Positions 17,168-25,692 of a stretch of 64,000 nt of DNA are shown in pieces (the stretch's first letter is position 1; every line of letters begins with the position of its first letter). Where the stretch lies: contig CAWGRQ010000052.1 of NCBI GenBank assembly GCA_963824985.1, forward strand, positions 10,226 to 74,225, read 5' to 3'. Source of the DNA: JAFNAG01 sp963824985 (GTDB taxonomy: Bacteria > Acidobacteriota > UBA6911). The notes below the pieces were generated by a model. The model did no database searches. It saw only the letters and a list, made by a program, of their open reading frames with translations, and was not told where the DNA came from. The position numbers and the translations under genes are program-made.

Positions 17168-17848
17168 ATGCTGCCCTGCCCGTTCTGTGGAAGTGATGAT
17201 CTGATCTTCTGGAAAAACGCTTCCGGAAACCGGCACCACTATATGGTTGCGTGTGAACGCTGCAATACCAGCGGTCCCCCAATGCCTCGTGGAGAAGAAG
17301 CCGTCGAGGCCTGGAACCATAGAACCGCTTTCGAAGCTCGCGGCACCGCGTCCGACAAGGGGTTGGACGGCATAAGCAGCCTGAATCCGGGTTCCAGGCA
17401 GAACGACACGATCCGGCTCGAAGCGCGGCACAGATCCTTTGCCGAAATGGAACGGGAGAAACTGACGCCTCCACTGCGCTTCGACGGCATCTATCAATCC
17501 GACAAAATCGTTGGTACCGTTGATGGCCGCACATACTGGAAGTATCTCAGGTTTTACAGGAACGGCACGGTCCTGGGATGTTGCATGGCAGCCGGGCCGG
17601 ATGCCTGCGTTTATTTGCTGAGCCGCAGGAACGAGTCGGGCGACCTCTTTCGTGGACGGTATAAGATTCTGGGCGGCACCATCCGGTTCTCGACTGTCAA
17701 TTCATTCGGGACTCTCAATTACCGGGGCGTGATTCGCGATCCGTGGCTCGAATTGGAATACGAAAGCCAGACGACAGGCGCCCGGGGGATCATTGATTTT
17801 CATTTCATCTGCCTGCCAAAACAGTCTTCCTGGCGCGAAACCCGGTGA
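17168..17848 (+). CDS. Lar-type zinc-ribbon protein with an unknown beta-rich C-terminal domain
   Basis: 226 residues. The N-terminal ~50 match the restriction-alleviation (Lar) zinc ribbon: LPCPFCGSDDL, then CERCNTSGP and the closing AVEAWNHRT. Lar-family proteins are typically small phage or prophage proteins. Residues 95-226 form an unrelated beta-rich domain (FDGIYQSDKIVGTVDGRTY ... YWKYLRFYRNGTVLGC) of a kind seen in uncharacterised proteins. There are no phage genes nearby. It is intact, with a weak ribosome site. Confidence 0.6.
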   Translation: MLPCPFCGSDDLIFWKNASGNRHHYMVACERCNTSGPPMPRGEEAVEAWNHRTAFEARGTASDKGLDGISSLNPGSRQNDTIRLEARHRSFAEMEREKLTPPLRFDGIYQSDKIVGTVDGRTYWKYLRFYRNGTVLGCCMAAGPDACVYLLSRRNESGDLFRGRYKILGGTIRFSTVNSFGTLNYRGVIRDPWLELEYESQTTGARGIIDFHFICLPKQSSWRETR

Positions 17849-17962
17849 CCCGCTGCTCAAGCCGGCATAATTCACGAACATCTTTCGGGGACGAGGGAAT
17901 AGAATAACCGACGCTGGGCATCGCCCACAACAGAGAGTTTTGGGGACATGGAGGAAACGGCA

Positions 17963-19195
17963 ATGAGCAAGCCCTGGCAAACCGACATGTGGTTTACGAG
18001 CCCTTGGAATTTCGATGCAGAGGTTCGTGCCCGGATCGCTTTCGATCCGAATCCGAGCCTCCACGATGTGACGCTGCGCGACGGAGAACAGCAGGCCGGG
18101 ATCGTTTTCACCATGGACGATAAGATCCGGATTGCCGAAGCGCTTGCCGAGGCCGGCGTCCACCGGCTCGAAGCCGGCATGCCGGTCGTATCCCGATCGG
18201 ACGAGCAGGCCATCCGCGAGATTGTGAAGCGACTCGAAACGTCGAAAACCCAGGTATTCAGCTTCGCGCGGTGCATGGTGGAGGATGTCAAGCGTTCCCT
18301 CGACACCGGGGTCAAGGGCATCGTCATGGAAGTGCCGAGCTCCACCCACATCATCGAACGCGCCTACCGCTGGGAACCCGCCAAAGCGATCGCGACCTCG
18401 ATCGAAGCCACCAGCTTCGCCAGGGAAAACGGACTCTACGTGGTTTTCTTCCCGATCGATTTTTCGCGCGCCCCGCTCGACTGGGTGCTTCCCATGCTCA
18501 AGCGGGTGGCCAGCGAGGGGCACATGGATGCGCTTACGATTGTAGACACCTTCGGCGGCCTGGCACCGCACACGGTTCCTTATCTGGTGCAGCGGATGCG
18601 CAAGGTGTTTCCGGACACCCCTTTTGAGGTTCACTTCCATGATGATTTCGGCATGGGCGTGGCCAACACGCTCCTGGCCATGGCTTCGGGTTGCCAGGTG
18701 GCCCACACTTCCGTCACCGGGATCGGCGAGCGCGCGGGCAACTGCGCCTATGAGGAACTCGCACTTGCGATGAAGACCATGTATGACGTGGACATGGGCT
18801 TGAAAACCGAAAATTTCGTCGCAGTGTCGCGACTGGTTCAACAGCTCGCCGGGGTCCGCCTGCCGGCCAATCGATGTGTGGTCGGCGAAAACCTATTCGA
18901 CATCGAAAGCGGCATCATCGTGAGCTGGCTGCGCAATTGCGGCGTGGAGTTTCCCACGGAGCTGGTGCCGTACCGGGCGGAGTTGGTCGGCAACACGCCG
19001 CCGCGGGCCGTGCTGGGAAAAGGGAGCGGCATCGACAGCATCGCGCTTTTTCTTGATCAAATGAAGATTCCGGCTACCCAGGAGCAGATGATTGCGTTGC
19101 TCGTCCAGGTCAAGGATCGATCTCTTCGGGAGAAGCGGCTGCTTACCCTTGAGGAGTTCGGGGAGATGGCGCAGTCGGCAGCCGCCAAACCCTGA
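17963..19195 (+). CDS. HMGL-like / LeuA-family acyl-CoA aldol synthase
   Basis: 410 residues with the pyruvate-carboxyltransferase TIM barrel. The start HDVTLRDGEQQAG carries the metal and substrate motif (RDGEQ), and EVHFHDDFGMGVANTL gives the HxH metal ligands; GIGERAGNCAYEEL is the conserved loop. Family members condense an acyl-CoA with a 2-oxo acid (isopropylmalate, homocitrate, citramalate). The C-terminal LeuA regulatory domain is absent, closer to homocitrate or citramalate-type short forms; the exact substrate is not decidable. ATG 17963 has GGAGGA 7 nt upstream, which favours it over ATG 17948. Confidence 0.8.
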   Translation: MSKPWQTDMWFTSPWNFDAEVRARIAFDPNPSLHDVTLRDGEQQAGIVFTMDDKIRIAEALAEAGVHRLEAGMPVVSRSDEQAIREIVKRLETSKTQVFSFARCMVEDVKRSLDTGVKGIVMEVPSSTHIIERAYRWEPAKAIATSIEATSFARENGLYVVFFPIDFSRAPLDWVLPMLKRVASEGHMDALTIVDTFGGLAPHTVPYLVQRMRKVFPDTPFEVHFHDDFGMGVANTLLAMASGCQVAHTSVTGIGERAGNCAYEELALAMKTMYDVDMGLKTENFVAVSRLVQQLAGVRLPANRCVVGENLFDIESGIIVSWLRNCGVEFPTELVPYRAELVGNTPPRAVLGKGSGIDSIALFLDQMKIPATQEQMIALLVQVKDRSLREKRLLTLEEFGEMAQSAAAKP

Positions 19196-19226
19196 CCCGG
19201 TGCGCGCCGGGGAAGGGGATCGCCGG

Positions 19227-20384
19227 TCAGACTTGCCGCAGGGCTTCCGCCGCGGAACGGCTTGCGGCCCGCCAGGCGGGCACTCCCGCCGCGACAACCC
19301 CGACCAGCAGGCCCATTGCCGCGCAGATAGCCAGCGTCCCGGGGGTCACGACAAACCTCTGGATCATGCCGATGGTGACCGTGGCCATTTTCAGGTTGGC
19401 ATAGACGAACCAGGCAGCAAAGGCGCCGGCAAGGGCTCCGCCCAGCGACAGCGTGATCGACTCCCCCAGCAGCAGCGCCAGAACCTGGGAACGGCGGAAC
19501 CCAAGCGCCTTCAGAATGCCGATTTCGCGCACCCGCTCGCGGATCGACATCGCCATCGTGTTGGCAGCCAGCAGGATGATCGTAAAGATCACCACCGAAC
19601 TGATGCCTACCACCAGAAGTTGGACATTTCCGATTACCGCGATATGCCCCAGAACAAATGCCTGCTCGCTCTCGGTGATCGTCGGCGCCGTCGTATCACG
19701 AAAGCCGCTATCCACTGACGCCGCAATCCGCGGCACGACATCTGCCGATCTGGCCCGAATGATGTAGATGCCCGCAGAATCGACCCAGGGCCCAATGGAG
19801 TTCTTTGTTCCTTCATTGAAGTAATCCCAATGGAAATAGAATACGCTTCCATCATCGCCGCCGCCGCTGTAGATGCCCCGAATCGTGAGTTCCGGGTCAA
19901 ACTCGAACCGTGCCCCCCGCAGCGTGAGGCGGTCTCCGACCTTCCAGCCGTATTTTTCCGCGAGCTTGGCGCCCGCGATGGCTCCCGTCCGGTCCTGCAG
20001 AAACGCCTCCCGCTGCTCAATGGGGAGAACCAGATCTTTGTAGACGTCGAAAAATCTGTCGACATCGACCGCAAACTGGGCGAAAAAATTCTTGGGATCT
20101 TTATAAACGCCGCCGAACCAGATGGACCCGATCACCGCATCAACACCATCGATGTTCGCAATCTTCTGCCGGTAGGCCTTCGGAAGAAAATTGGACATGG
20201 AGACGCGGTGCCGGCAGATGAGTCTCAATGCGGAAGCGGGGGTTTGCGGCGGGTCCTCGAGCTCGGAGAGCACCGTGAGCAGCGTGGCAACAAGGAAAAT
20301 GGACACCGCGATGCTCGTCAGTGTGAGCAGGCTGCGGCGCTTGTTGCGGAGCAGATTGGTGAACAGAAAGCGCAGGTATTTCAT
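19227..20384 (-). CDS. FtsX/MacB-type ABC transporter permease
   Basis: 385 residues. One N-terminal span (LLTLTSIAVSIFLVATLL), a large extracytoplasmic domain, then three C-terminal spans with the FtsX signature MSIRERVREIGILKALGF and the end AWRAASRSAAEALRQV. It is the membrane subunit of a lipoprotein-export or MacB-like transporter, but no ATP-binding subunit is adjacent, so the partner is elsewhere. It converges on the HMGL-like gene with a 31-bp gap. Start MKYLRFLFTN at 20384. Confidence 0.82.
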   Translation of the reverse strand: MKYLRFLFTNLLRNKRRSLLTLTSIAVSIFLVATLLTVLSELEDPPQTPASALRLICRHRVSMSNFLPKAYRQKIANIDGVDAVIGSIWFGGVYKDPKNFFAQFAVDVDRFFDVYKDLVLPIEQREAFLQDRTGAIAGAKLAEKYGWKVGDRLTLRGARFEFDPELTIRGIYSGGGDDGSVFYFHWDYFNEGTKNSIGPWVDSAGIYIIRARSADVVPRIAASVDSGFRDTTAPTITESEQAFVLGHIAVIGNVQLLVVGISSVVIFTIILLAANTMAMSIRERVREIGILKALGFRRSQVLALLLGESITLSLGGALAGAFAAWFVYANLKMATVTIGMIQRFVVTPGTLAICAAMGLLVGVVAAGVPAWRAASRSAAEALRQV

Positions 20385-20539
20385 CGTCAGAGATTCCGGT
20401 ATTCCCGCATCTTGTGGATGATACACAATCCGCACGGATTGGTGATGATATTTGTCATGAAATCGGCAATCCTCTGAATGGTGTATGATGGCATGGAATT
20501 GAGATCCTGCGCCCGGCATCGGCGCCAATTGATGGGAGC

Positions 20540-21766
20540 ATGGTTGTGGCTATGCGCATGAATGGAAAGGCATTATGGGGCGTGCCGTTCACCGTGATCC
20601 TTTTAGGGGCCGTAGTCGCCGCGGCCATCCCCCGGCACGCCGCACAGGCGGTAGCGCCGTCGGATGCCGGCGCGCCGCTGGCGATCACACACGGACCCTA
20701 TCTGCAATTGCCATCGGCGGATTCCATGACCGTCGTCTGGCATACCAACCGGAAATGCGTGTCCCGGGTCGAATATGGCCTCGACGAAACAGCCGGAATG
20801 ACTGCCGTCAGCAGCCGCAACGGACTGATCGACAACGACCGAACCAGCCACATCATCATGCTGACCGGCCTGAAACCGGGAACGACCTACAAGTATCGCG
20901 TCGTCTCAAAAGAGTTCATCGGTTACGAGAAGCAGCACATCGTGAAGTTCGGGGAATCCATAACCAGCCCCTGGTATCAGTTCACTACCCTCAACCCGGC
21001 CCGGAAGGAGTTTTCCTTCAGCGTCGTGTCCGATATTCACGAGCGCGTCAAAGACCTCGAGACAATGCTAGATCAGAAATATTCTCAGGGGGTCGATTTC
21101 GTCGTCTACAACGGGGATATGCTCAACGATTTCATGCAGGTGGAACAGGTGTTTGCGGGATTCCTGGATGCCAGCGTGCGGATCTTCGCAAAAGAACGCC
21201 CTTTCCTTTTCATCCGCGGCAACCATGAAGTCAGGGGCCGGTACGCCCGCAGCCTTCCCGACTATTTCCCTTCCCGGAACGGGCAGGCCTACTTTGCCTT
21301 CAACCACGCAGGCGTGCACTTCCTGGTCCTGGACTCCGGGGAAGACAAAGAGGACACCCATGAGTATTACAACGGACTGGTGGATTTTCATAATTATCGC
21401 AAGGAGCAGGCGGCCTGGCTGAAGAAGGAACTGGAGAGTGAGGCCTGCCGCAATGCGAGATTCCGGATCGTTTTCTCCCACATCCCTCCCAGGGGCGGCG
21501 CCGGCTTTGCCATCCAGGAGGTGAGGCAGAACTTTGAACCTCTGCTTAACCAGGCCGGAATCGATCTTTGGCTCTCGGGTCATACCCACCGATTCCTCCG
21601 CGTCGATCCGGCCGAAGATCAGAACCAGTACACTTTGATCATCGGCGCAACCGACACGATTACGCGCGTCGATGTTTCGCCGGATCGACTCCGGGTAGGG
21701 GCAGTCAGGCAGAATGGGGAGGAGGTGCTGCCGCCGTTGCTACTGGAGCGCCGGCAGCAAAAGTAG
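20540..21766 (+). CDS. Secreted purple-acid-phosphatase-like metallophosphoesterase
   Basis: 408 residues. Signal peptide, then a fibronectin-III-like N-terminal domain (HGPYLQLPSADSMTVVWHT ... LTGLKPGTTYKYRV), then a calcineurin-type phosphoesterase with all metal motifs: VSDIHE, NGDML, RGNHE, FSHIPP and SGHTHR. It probably releases phosphate outside the cytoplasm. ATG 20540 with GGGAG upstream. It is divergent from the permease at 20384; the 155-bp gap could hold both promoters. Confidence 0.88.
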   Translation: MVVAMRMNGKALWGVPFTVILLGAVVAAAIPRHAAQAVAPSDAGAPLAITHGPYLQLPSADSMTVVWHTNRKCVSRVEYGLDETAGMTAVSSRNGLIDNDRTSHIIMLTGLKPGTTYKYRVVSKEFIGYEKQHIVKFGESITSPWYQFTTLNPARKEFSFSVVSDIHERVKDLETMLDQKYSQGVDFVVYNGDMLNDFMQVEQVFAGFLDASVRIFAKERPFLFIRGNHEVRGRYARSLPDYFPSRNGQAYFAFNHAGVHFLVLDSGEDKEDTHEYYNGLVDFHNYRKEQAAWLKKELESEACRNARFRIVFSHIPPRGGAGFAIQEVRQNFEPLLNQAGIDLWLSGHTHRFLRVDPAEDQNQYTLIIGATDTITRVDVSPDRLRVGAVRQNGEEVLPPLLLERRQQK

Positions 21767-21851
21767 GGGCTCCCGGCATATCATTTTCCCGCAATAAAGC
21801 GGGCAACAGCCCCGTTCCCCTGCGCTCAGATCCGATCGGCGTGGCCCCAAC

Positions 21852-24155
21852 CTACCGGCGAGGCGCCGACAAGCCGCCGACCGTCTTAGTTTCGAATGCC
21901 CGCCACGGCGGCGGATTCATCCCCAGCAGGTGGCGCACGAAAAAGTCAAAACGCTTGTGCTCGCCATACGGCCCCGTCTCCCCGGAGCGTCCTGCGCCAT
22001 GTTCGCCGCCGGGGACCACCAGCAGGTCGAATTCCCTGTTGTGCTTGATCAGCTGGTTCACGACCTGCATCGTCGAGGACGGATCCACGTTGGTGTCAAG
22101 CTCGCCGACCACGAGCAAAACCTTGCCCTGGAGCCGGTAGGCATTGTCGACGTTGGACGATGCCGAGTAGTGCGGACCGATGGGCCAGCCCATCCACTGC
22201 TCGTTCCACCAGATTTTGTCCATGCGGTTGTCGTGACAGCCGGCGTATGACACTGCCACCTTGTAGAATTCGGGGTGAAAGAGCAACCCTCCCAATGCGT
22301 TCTGTCCGCCCGCAGATCCGCCATATATGCCAACCCGCGTGATGTCATAGTAGGGATACCTGGCTGCGACCGCCTGGTGCCAGAGAATGCGATCGAGGAA
22401 TCCGGCATCGCCGATATTTTTCCAGGCCACATCATGAAATGCTTTCGATCGGTTCGACGTGCCCATGCCGTCGATCTGGACGACGATGAAGCCGAGCTCG
22501 GCCTGCGCCTGCATTGGGTTGAAGGCCTGAAACGACTTCGGAACGAACGAAGAGTGCGGCCCGGCGTAAATGCTCTCGATGACGGGGTACTTCCCGGACG
22601 GATTGAAGTTCGTCGGCCGGAAAATAACGCCCCAGATGTCGGTCTTGCCGTCACGGCCGATCGCGGTGAACGATTCCGGCGCCCTCCAACCCGCTTTGGC
22701 AAGCTCGCTGAGATCTCCGCGTTCCAGTTCCAGAATCCGTTTGCCGTCAGACGCCTGCCGGAGCTCCATGACGGGCGCCAGATCCACGCGCGAGTATGTG
22801 TCGACGTAGTATTTCATATCGGGAGCGAAACTCACGAGATGATTGGAGTCCGCTTCGGTCAGGGCCGTAAACCCCGTGCCGTCGAAATTGATCCGGTAGT
22901 AGTGCACGAAATAGGGGTCTTTCCCCGGATACATCCCGCTGGCACTGAACCAGATCTGGCGTGACTCTTCGCTGGTTTTGACGACGCTGCGAACCACCCA
23001 GTTGCCCTTCGTAATCTGGGCGGCGCTGCCGGAAATGCCATTGTAAAGATAGAGATGGTTCCAACCATCGCGCTCCGACATCCAGATGATTTCCTTTCCA
23101 TCCTGGACATCGTAGCGGTACTTCTTGCCCGAATAGGAAAAGAACGTCTTCGGCTGCTCGCTGATGACCGCTCGAGCTTTGCCGCTTGCGGCGTCAACCT
23201 CAATCACCCGATATACCTCGTGGCCGCGCTGGTTGTACTCGAACGTCACGGCCGAGCTGTCCCTTCGCCAGACGAGGGGCGACATGTCATACGCATTGGG
23301 GAACAGCGTCCGGTCGACAATGTGCTGCCGCCGGCTATCGATCTGAAAAATCGCCGGTTGCTCCACGTCGAGCAGATCGCCCGGCTTGGCATATACAAGC
23401 GTCGAGTGCTTCGGCTGCAGCTGGTCCTCAGGCGACGATGCGACATAGTGCACCTCGCGCCGGTAGCCGGGAGTCACGCGATAGGCCGCCAGTTTCCTGG
23501 AATCCGGGGACCACTGGATCGATCGCAGGTCATAGGAGCTGCCTTCGGAACCGTCAAAGCTGAGCATCGTAATCGAGGGCGAGCCCACTGCCCGGATGGC
23601 AACGTTGTAGTTCTGTATCAGCGCCTCCGATTTGCCGTCGGGAGAGAGCCGGCGCGCTTCCTGGCTTTGCGGCCCGCCAAAGCCTCCTCCCCTTCCCCCG
23701 CGTCCGCCGCCGGCAGGAGCCCCCTCGATTCGCCGGCAGGCATAGTCCACCAGCGTGCAGCGCCACTGAGCGCCATCGACCGCTATCTGAATGGCTCGCT
23801 CACTGTCCGCGAAGCTGAACGCGGTGAATGGCAGCGTGAGTCCGGTATACGTATTGCGAGTCTCCCGGGACAGCGCTGCCGCCAACTTCTCATGGTCGAA
23901 CGCCGGCTGTTTCTGCTGGCTGTTCGCATCGACCATTACGAATTCATTCCCGCCCCTCACGGACTTCCGGTACCAGAATCGGCTGGAGTTCTCGATCCAG
24001 CTCACAGGACCGGCGACATTGACCGCCAGAGCTTCATGCTTCTCCCGCAGACCGTTGGCACGTTGATAATCGGCAACAGTTCCCTGGCCGAAGGAAACCG
24101 CCGATGCCGCCAGAACCACCGCTGCCAGAATCATCACAATAAGAACGCGTTTCAT
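21852..24155 (-). CDS. Secreted S9-family (dipeptidyl-peptidase-IV-like) serine peptidase
   Basis: 767 residues. Signal peptide (VLIVMILAAVVLAASAVSFG), a beta-propeller N-terminal region with a Gly/Arg-rich insertion near residue 165, and a C-terminal alpha/beta-hydrolase with the nucleophile GIYGGSAGGQNALGG, an acid in VGELDTNVDPSSTM and a His in VPGGEHGAG. Removes dipeptides from oligopeptides, complementing the M14 peptidases. Start at 24155 with GGAG 9 nt upstream. Intact. Confidence 0.88.
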   Translation of the reverse strand: MKRVLIVMILAAVVLAASAVSFGQGTVADYQRANGLREKHEALAVNVAGPVSWIENSSRFWYRKSVRGGNEFVMVDANSQQKQPAFDHEKLAAALSRETRNTYTGLTLPFTAFSFADSERAIQIAVDGAQWRCTLVDYACRRIEGAPAGGGRGGRGGGFGGPQSQEARRLSPDGKSEALIQNYNVAIRAVGSPSITMLSFDGSEGSSYDLRSIQWSPDSRKLAAYRVTPGYRREVHYVASSPEDQLQPKHSTLVYAKPGDLLDVEQPAIFQIDSRRQHIVDRTLFPNAYDMSPLVWRRDSSAVTFEYNQRGHEVYRVIEVDAASGKARAVISEQPKTFFSYSGKKYRYDVQDGKEIIWMSERDGWNHLYLYNGISGSAAQITKGNWVVRSVVKTSEESRQIWFSASGMYPGKDPYFVHYYRINFDGTGFTALTEADSNHLVSFAPDMKYYVDTYSRVDLAPVMELRQASDGKRILELERGDLSELAKAGWRAPESFTAIGRDGKTDIWGVIFRPTNFNPSGKYPVIESIYAGPHSSFVPKSFQAFNPMQAQAELGFIVVQIDGMGTSNRSKAFHDVAWKNIGDAGFLDRILWHQAVAARYPYYDITRVGIYGGSAGGQNALGGLLFHPEFYKVAVSYAGCHDNRMDKIWWNEQWMGWPIGPHYSASSNVDNAYRLQGKVLLVVGELDTNVDPSSTMQVVNQLIKHNREFDLLVVPGGEHGAGRSGETGPYGEHKRFDFFVRHLLGMNPPPWRAFETKTVGGLSAPRR

Positions 24156-24289
24156 ATCTGAACTCCATGTTTTATGCGGATCCCAAATGATCCGCGTGGT
24201 ACGGAGGTGCTGTGATGGACGCCCATTGCACGGATGCCGAAAGGATCCTCGCAATCATAACGGACAAGCCTGGCGGGCGCACTCTGAAA

Positions 24290-24314
24290 CTTCGAGGTTA
24301 TGGCGCCTGTTCCG
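24290..24314 (+). repeat. Repeat R4, single copy
   Basis: CTTCGAGGTTATGGCGCCTG matches the arms of the inverted pairs at 7747-7830 and 25029-25168. It opens the repeat-dense, gene-free span 24156-25227. Confidence 0.6.
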
Positions 24315-24420
24315 AAAATAACCTTTTTGAAAGCATCGCCGAGGCAGCGTGGGAGATTTCCGGTCCCTTCATACTGAACCTTATACGCATCTTCATGCTG
24401 GGAAAAACAAGAGTTTTTGT

Positions 24421-24572
24421 GCCGCGCCGTCGGCGCTCGTTCCCGAGCCATCCCATTCCCGGCCTTGCGGCCGGGCCTAGGTGCTGCCGGCCCCTCGGGC
24501 CTCGGGCATGCATGCCCATGGATCAATCGAACGCCCGCACCACCTGTGGCCAAAATCAGGAGCCATGCCGCG
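24421..24572 (+). repeat. Repeat R2, copy B
   Basis: About 150 bp matching 11701-11852, including both ends. The adjoining stretch 24325-24380 (GAAAGCATCGCCGAGGC) also resembles 28364-28410, so a further repeat family is nested here. Confidence 0.7.
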
Positions 24573-24770
24573 ATGGTCACGAAATCCAGGCGCGAAGCGC
24601 CGGCAGTACCTGGCCCCGCGCGTCAGCGCGGGGTAGGGAGTGGATGAGAAATGAGGCCCGCAAGGGCCGGCACCCGCCTCCAGCGAGTTTGCCTGTCGCG
24701 AGCAAGATGCGTATAAGGTTCAGGGCACGACGCCGCTTTTGCCATTCCCAACTTGGAAAGCGGCGCCATG

Positions 24771-24846
24771 GCGCTGCGCGCGACACCTGCTGTTTTCATG
24801 CGTCACCGGGTGCGCCATAGGCGCATGAGAAGCTGCTCCGAAAATA
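24771..24846 (-). repeat. Repeat R3 copy, minus orientation
   Basis: Reverse complement of the R3 core, with TTTTCATGCGTCACCGGGTG and GGCGCATGAGAAGCTGCTCC. It lies 200 bp from R2 copy B. Confidence 0.65.
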
Positions 24847-25028
24847 GCCTTCCCCTGTTGGTACGGAATTCTGTCTTAATGGAAAGTACCGTGAACACGG
24901 AGGAACGCAGGCAGGACTTTGCGCAGCGCTTTCCCCGTCGGGCCCGCAAAGGCCCTGAACCCGGATCCAATCCGTGTTCTTCCGTGTCCTGCGATGTCTT
25001 ACTTCGCGAATGGCGCGGGCTAAATTCC

Positions 25029-25168
25029 GGGGACAGGCGCCATAATCTCGAAATCTGACCTGGATTTGGTCATGCGGGAAGAAGATCCAACAGATCCGCA
25101 CACCACCGCGGATGCTTCAAACAAGGGCGATTGTCTGGAGAGATTTCGAGGTTATGACGCCTGTCCCC
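25029..25168. repeat. Repeat R4, inverted pair B
   Basis: Arms 25029-25054 and 25143-25168 are 26 bp and match at 24 positions as reverse complements, around 88 bp without coding sequence. Best-preserved example of the R4 element. An R5-related sequence lies just upstream (24950-25010). Confidence 0.7.
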
Positions 25169-25227
25169 AACGTGCCCGCCGGGAAGCGGTGCCCGGAAGT
25201 GGGAGTTCCGGGCTTTGACGCTTAATA

Positions 25228-25431
25228 CTATAGCTTGACTACATTCTCAGCCTGAAGGCCTTTGGGGCCCTTCGTGACGCTGAATTCGACCGAGTCCCCT
25301 TCGTTCAGGGACTTGAAGCCGGAAGCCTGGATGGCGGAGTGATGGACGAAGACATCATCTCCGGATGCACGGCTGATGAATCCATATCCTTTTTCGTTGT
25401 TGAACCACTTTACTGTACCTTGTTCTGTCAT
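25228..25431 (-). CDS. Cold-shock domain protein
   Basis: 67 residues, full CspA length. The nucleic-acid-binding motifs KGYGFISR and DVFVHHSAI are intact, and the N-terminus TVKWFNNEKGYG is typical. Binds single-stranded RNA or DNA and melts RNA structure. AAGGAAAT precedes the ATG. A long leader of about 165 nt separates it from the predicted promoter, as in cold-regulated csp genes. Confidence 0.95.
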   Translation of the reverse strand: MTEQGTVKWFNNEKGYGFISRASGDDVFVHHSAIQASGFKSLNEGDSVEFSVTKGPKGLQAENVVKL

Positions 25432-25603
25432 ATTTCCTTTTCAGTTATCGATGCTATTCCTGCAGTGCAGGAGTGTTGTTGGATCGCATACATTTTTCTA
25501 ATTGGCGTTGGTTCGCGGTATCCACACGAAAGACGCCAATCCCATTCAAGAGTCTGCGGTTGGCGTTGGTAACGCGGGGCAAACACCTGATCGAGCAGGT
25601 AAC

Positions 25604-25632
25604 ATTATACTACGCTTATGGGTTATCGTCAC
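25604..25632 (-). promoter_or_regulatory. Predicted promoter of the cold-shock gene
   Basis: On the minus strand GTGACG (25632-25627) and a perfect TATAAT (25609-25604) are 17 bp apart. The leader contains a direct repeat of TTGGCGTTGGT (near 25502 and 25560). Confidence 0.6.
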
Positions 25633-25692
25633 GATAAATTTATAAGATGGGTGCCGGGTCCGGACAAACGCCTGAATCCATTGAAGTAGACT

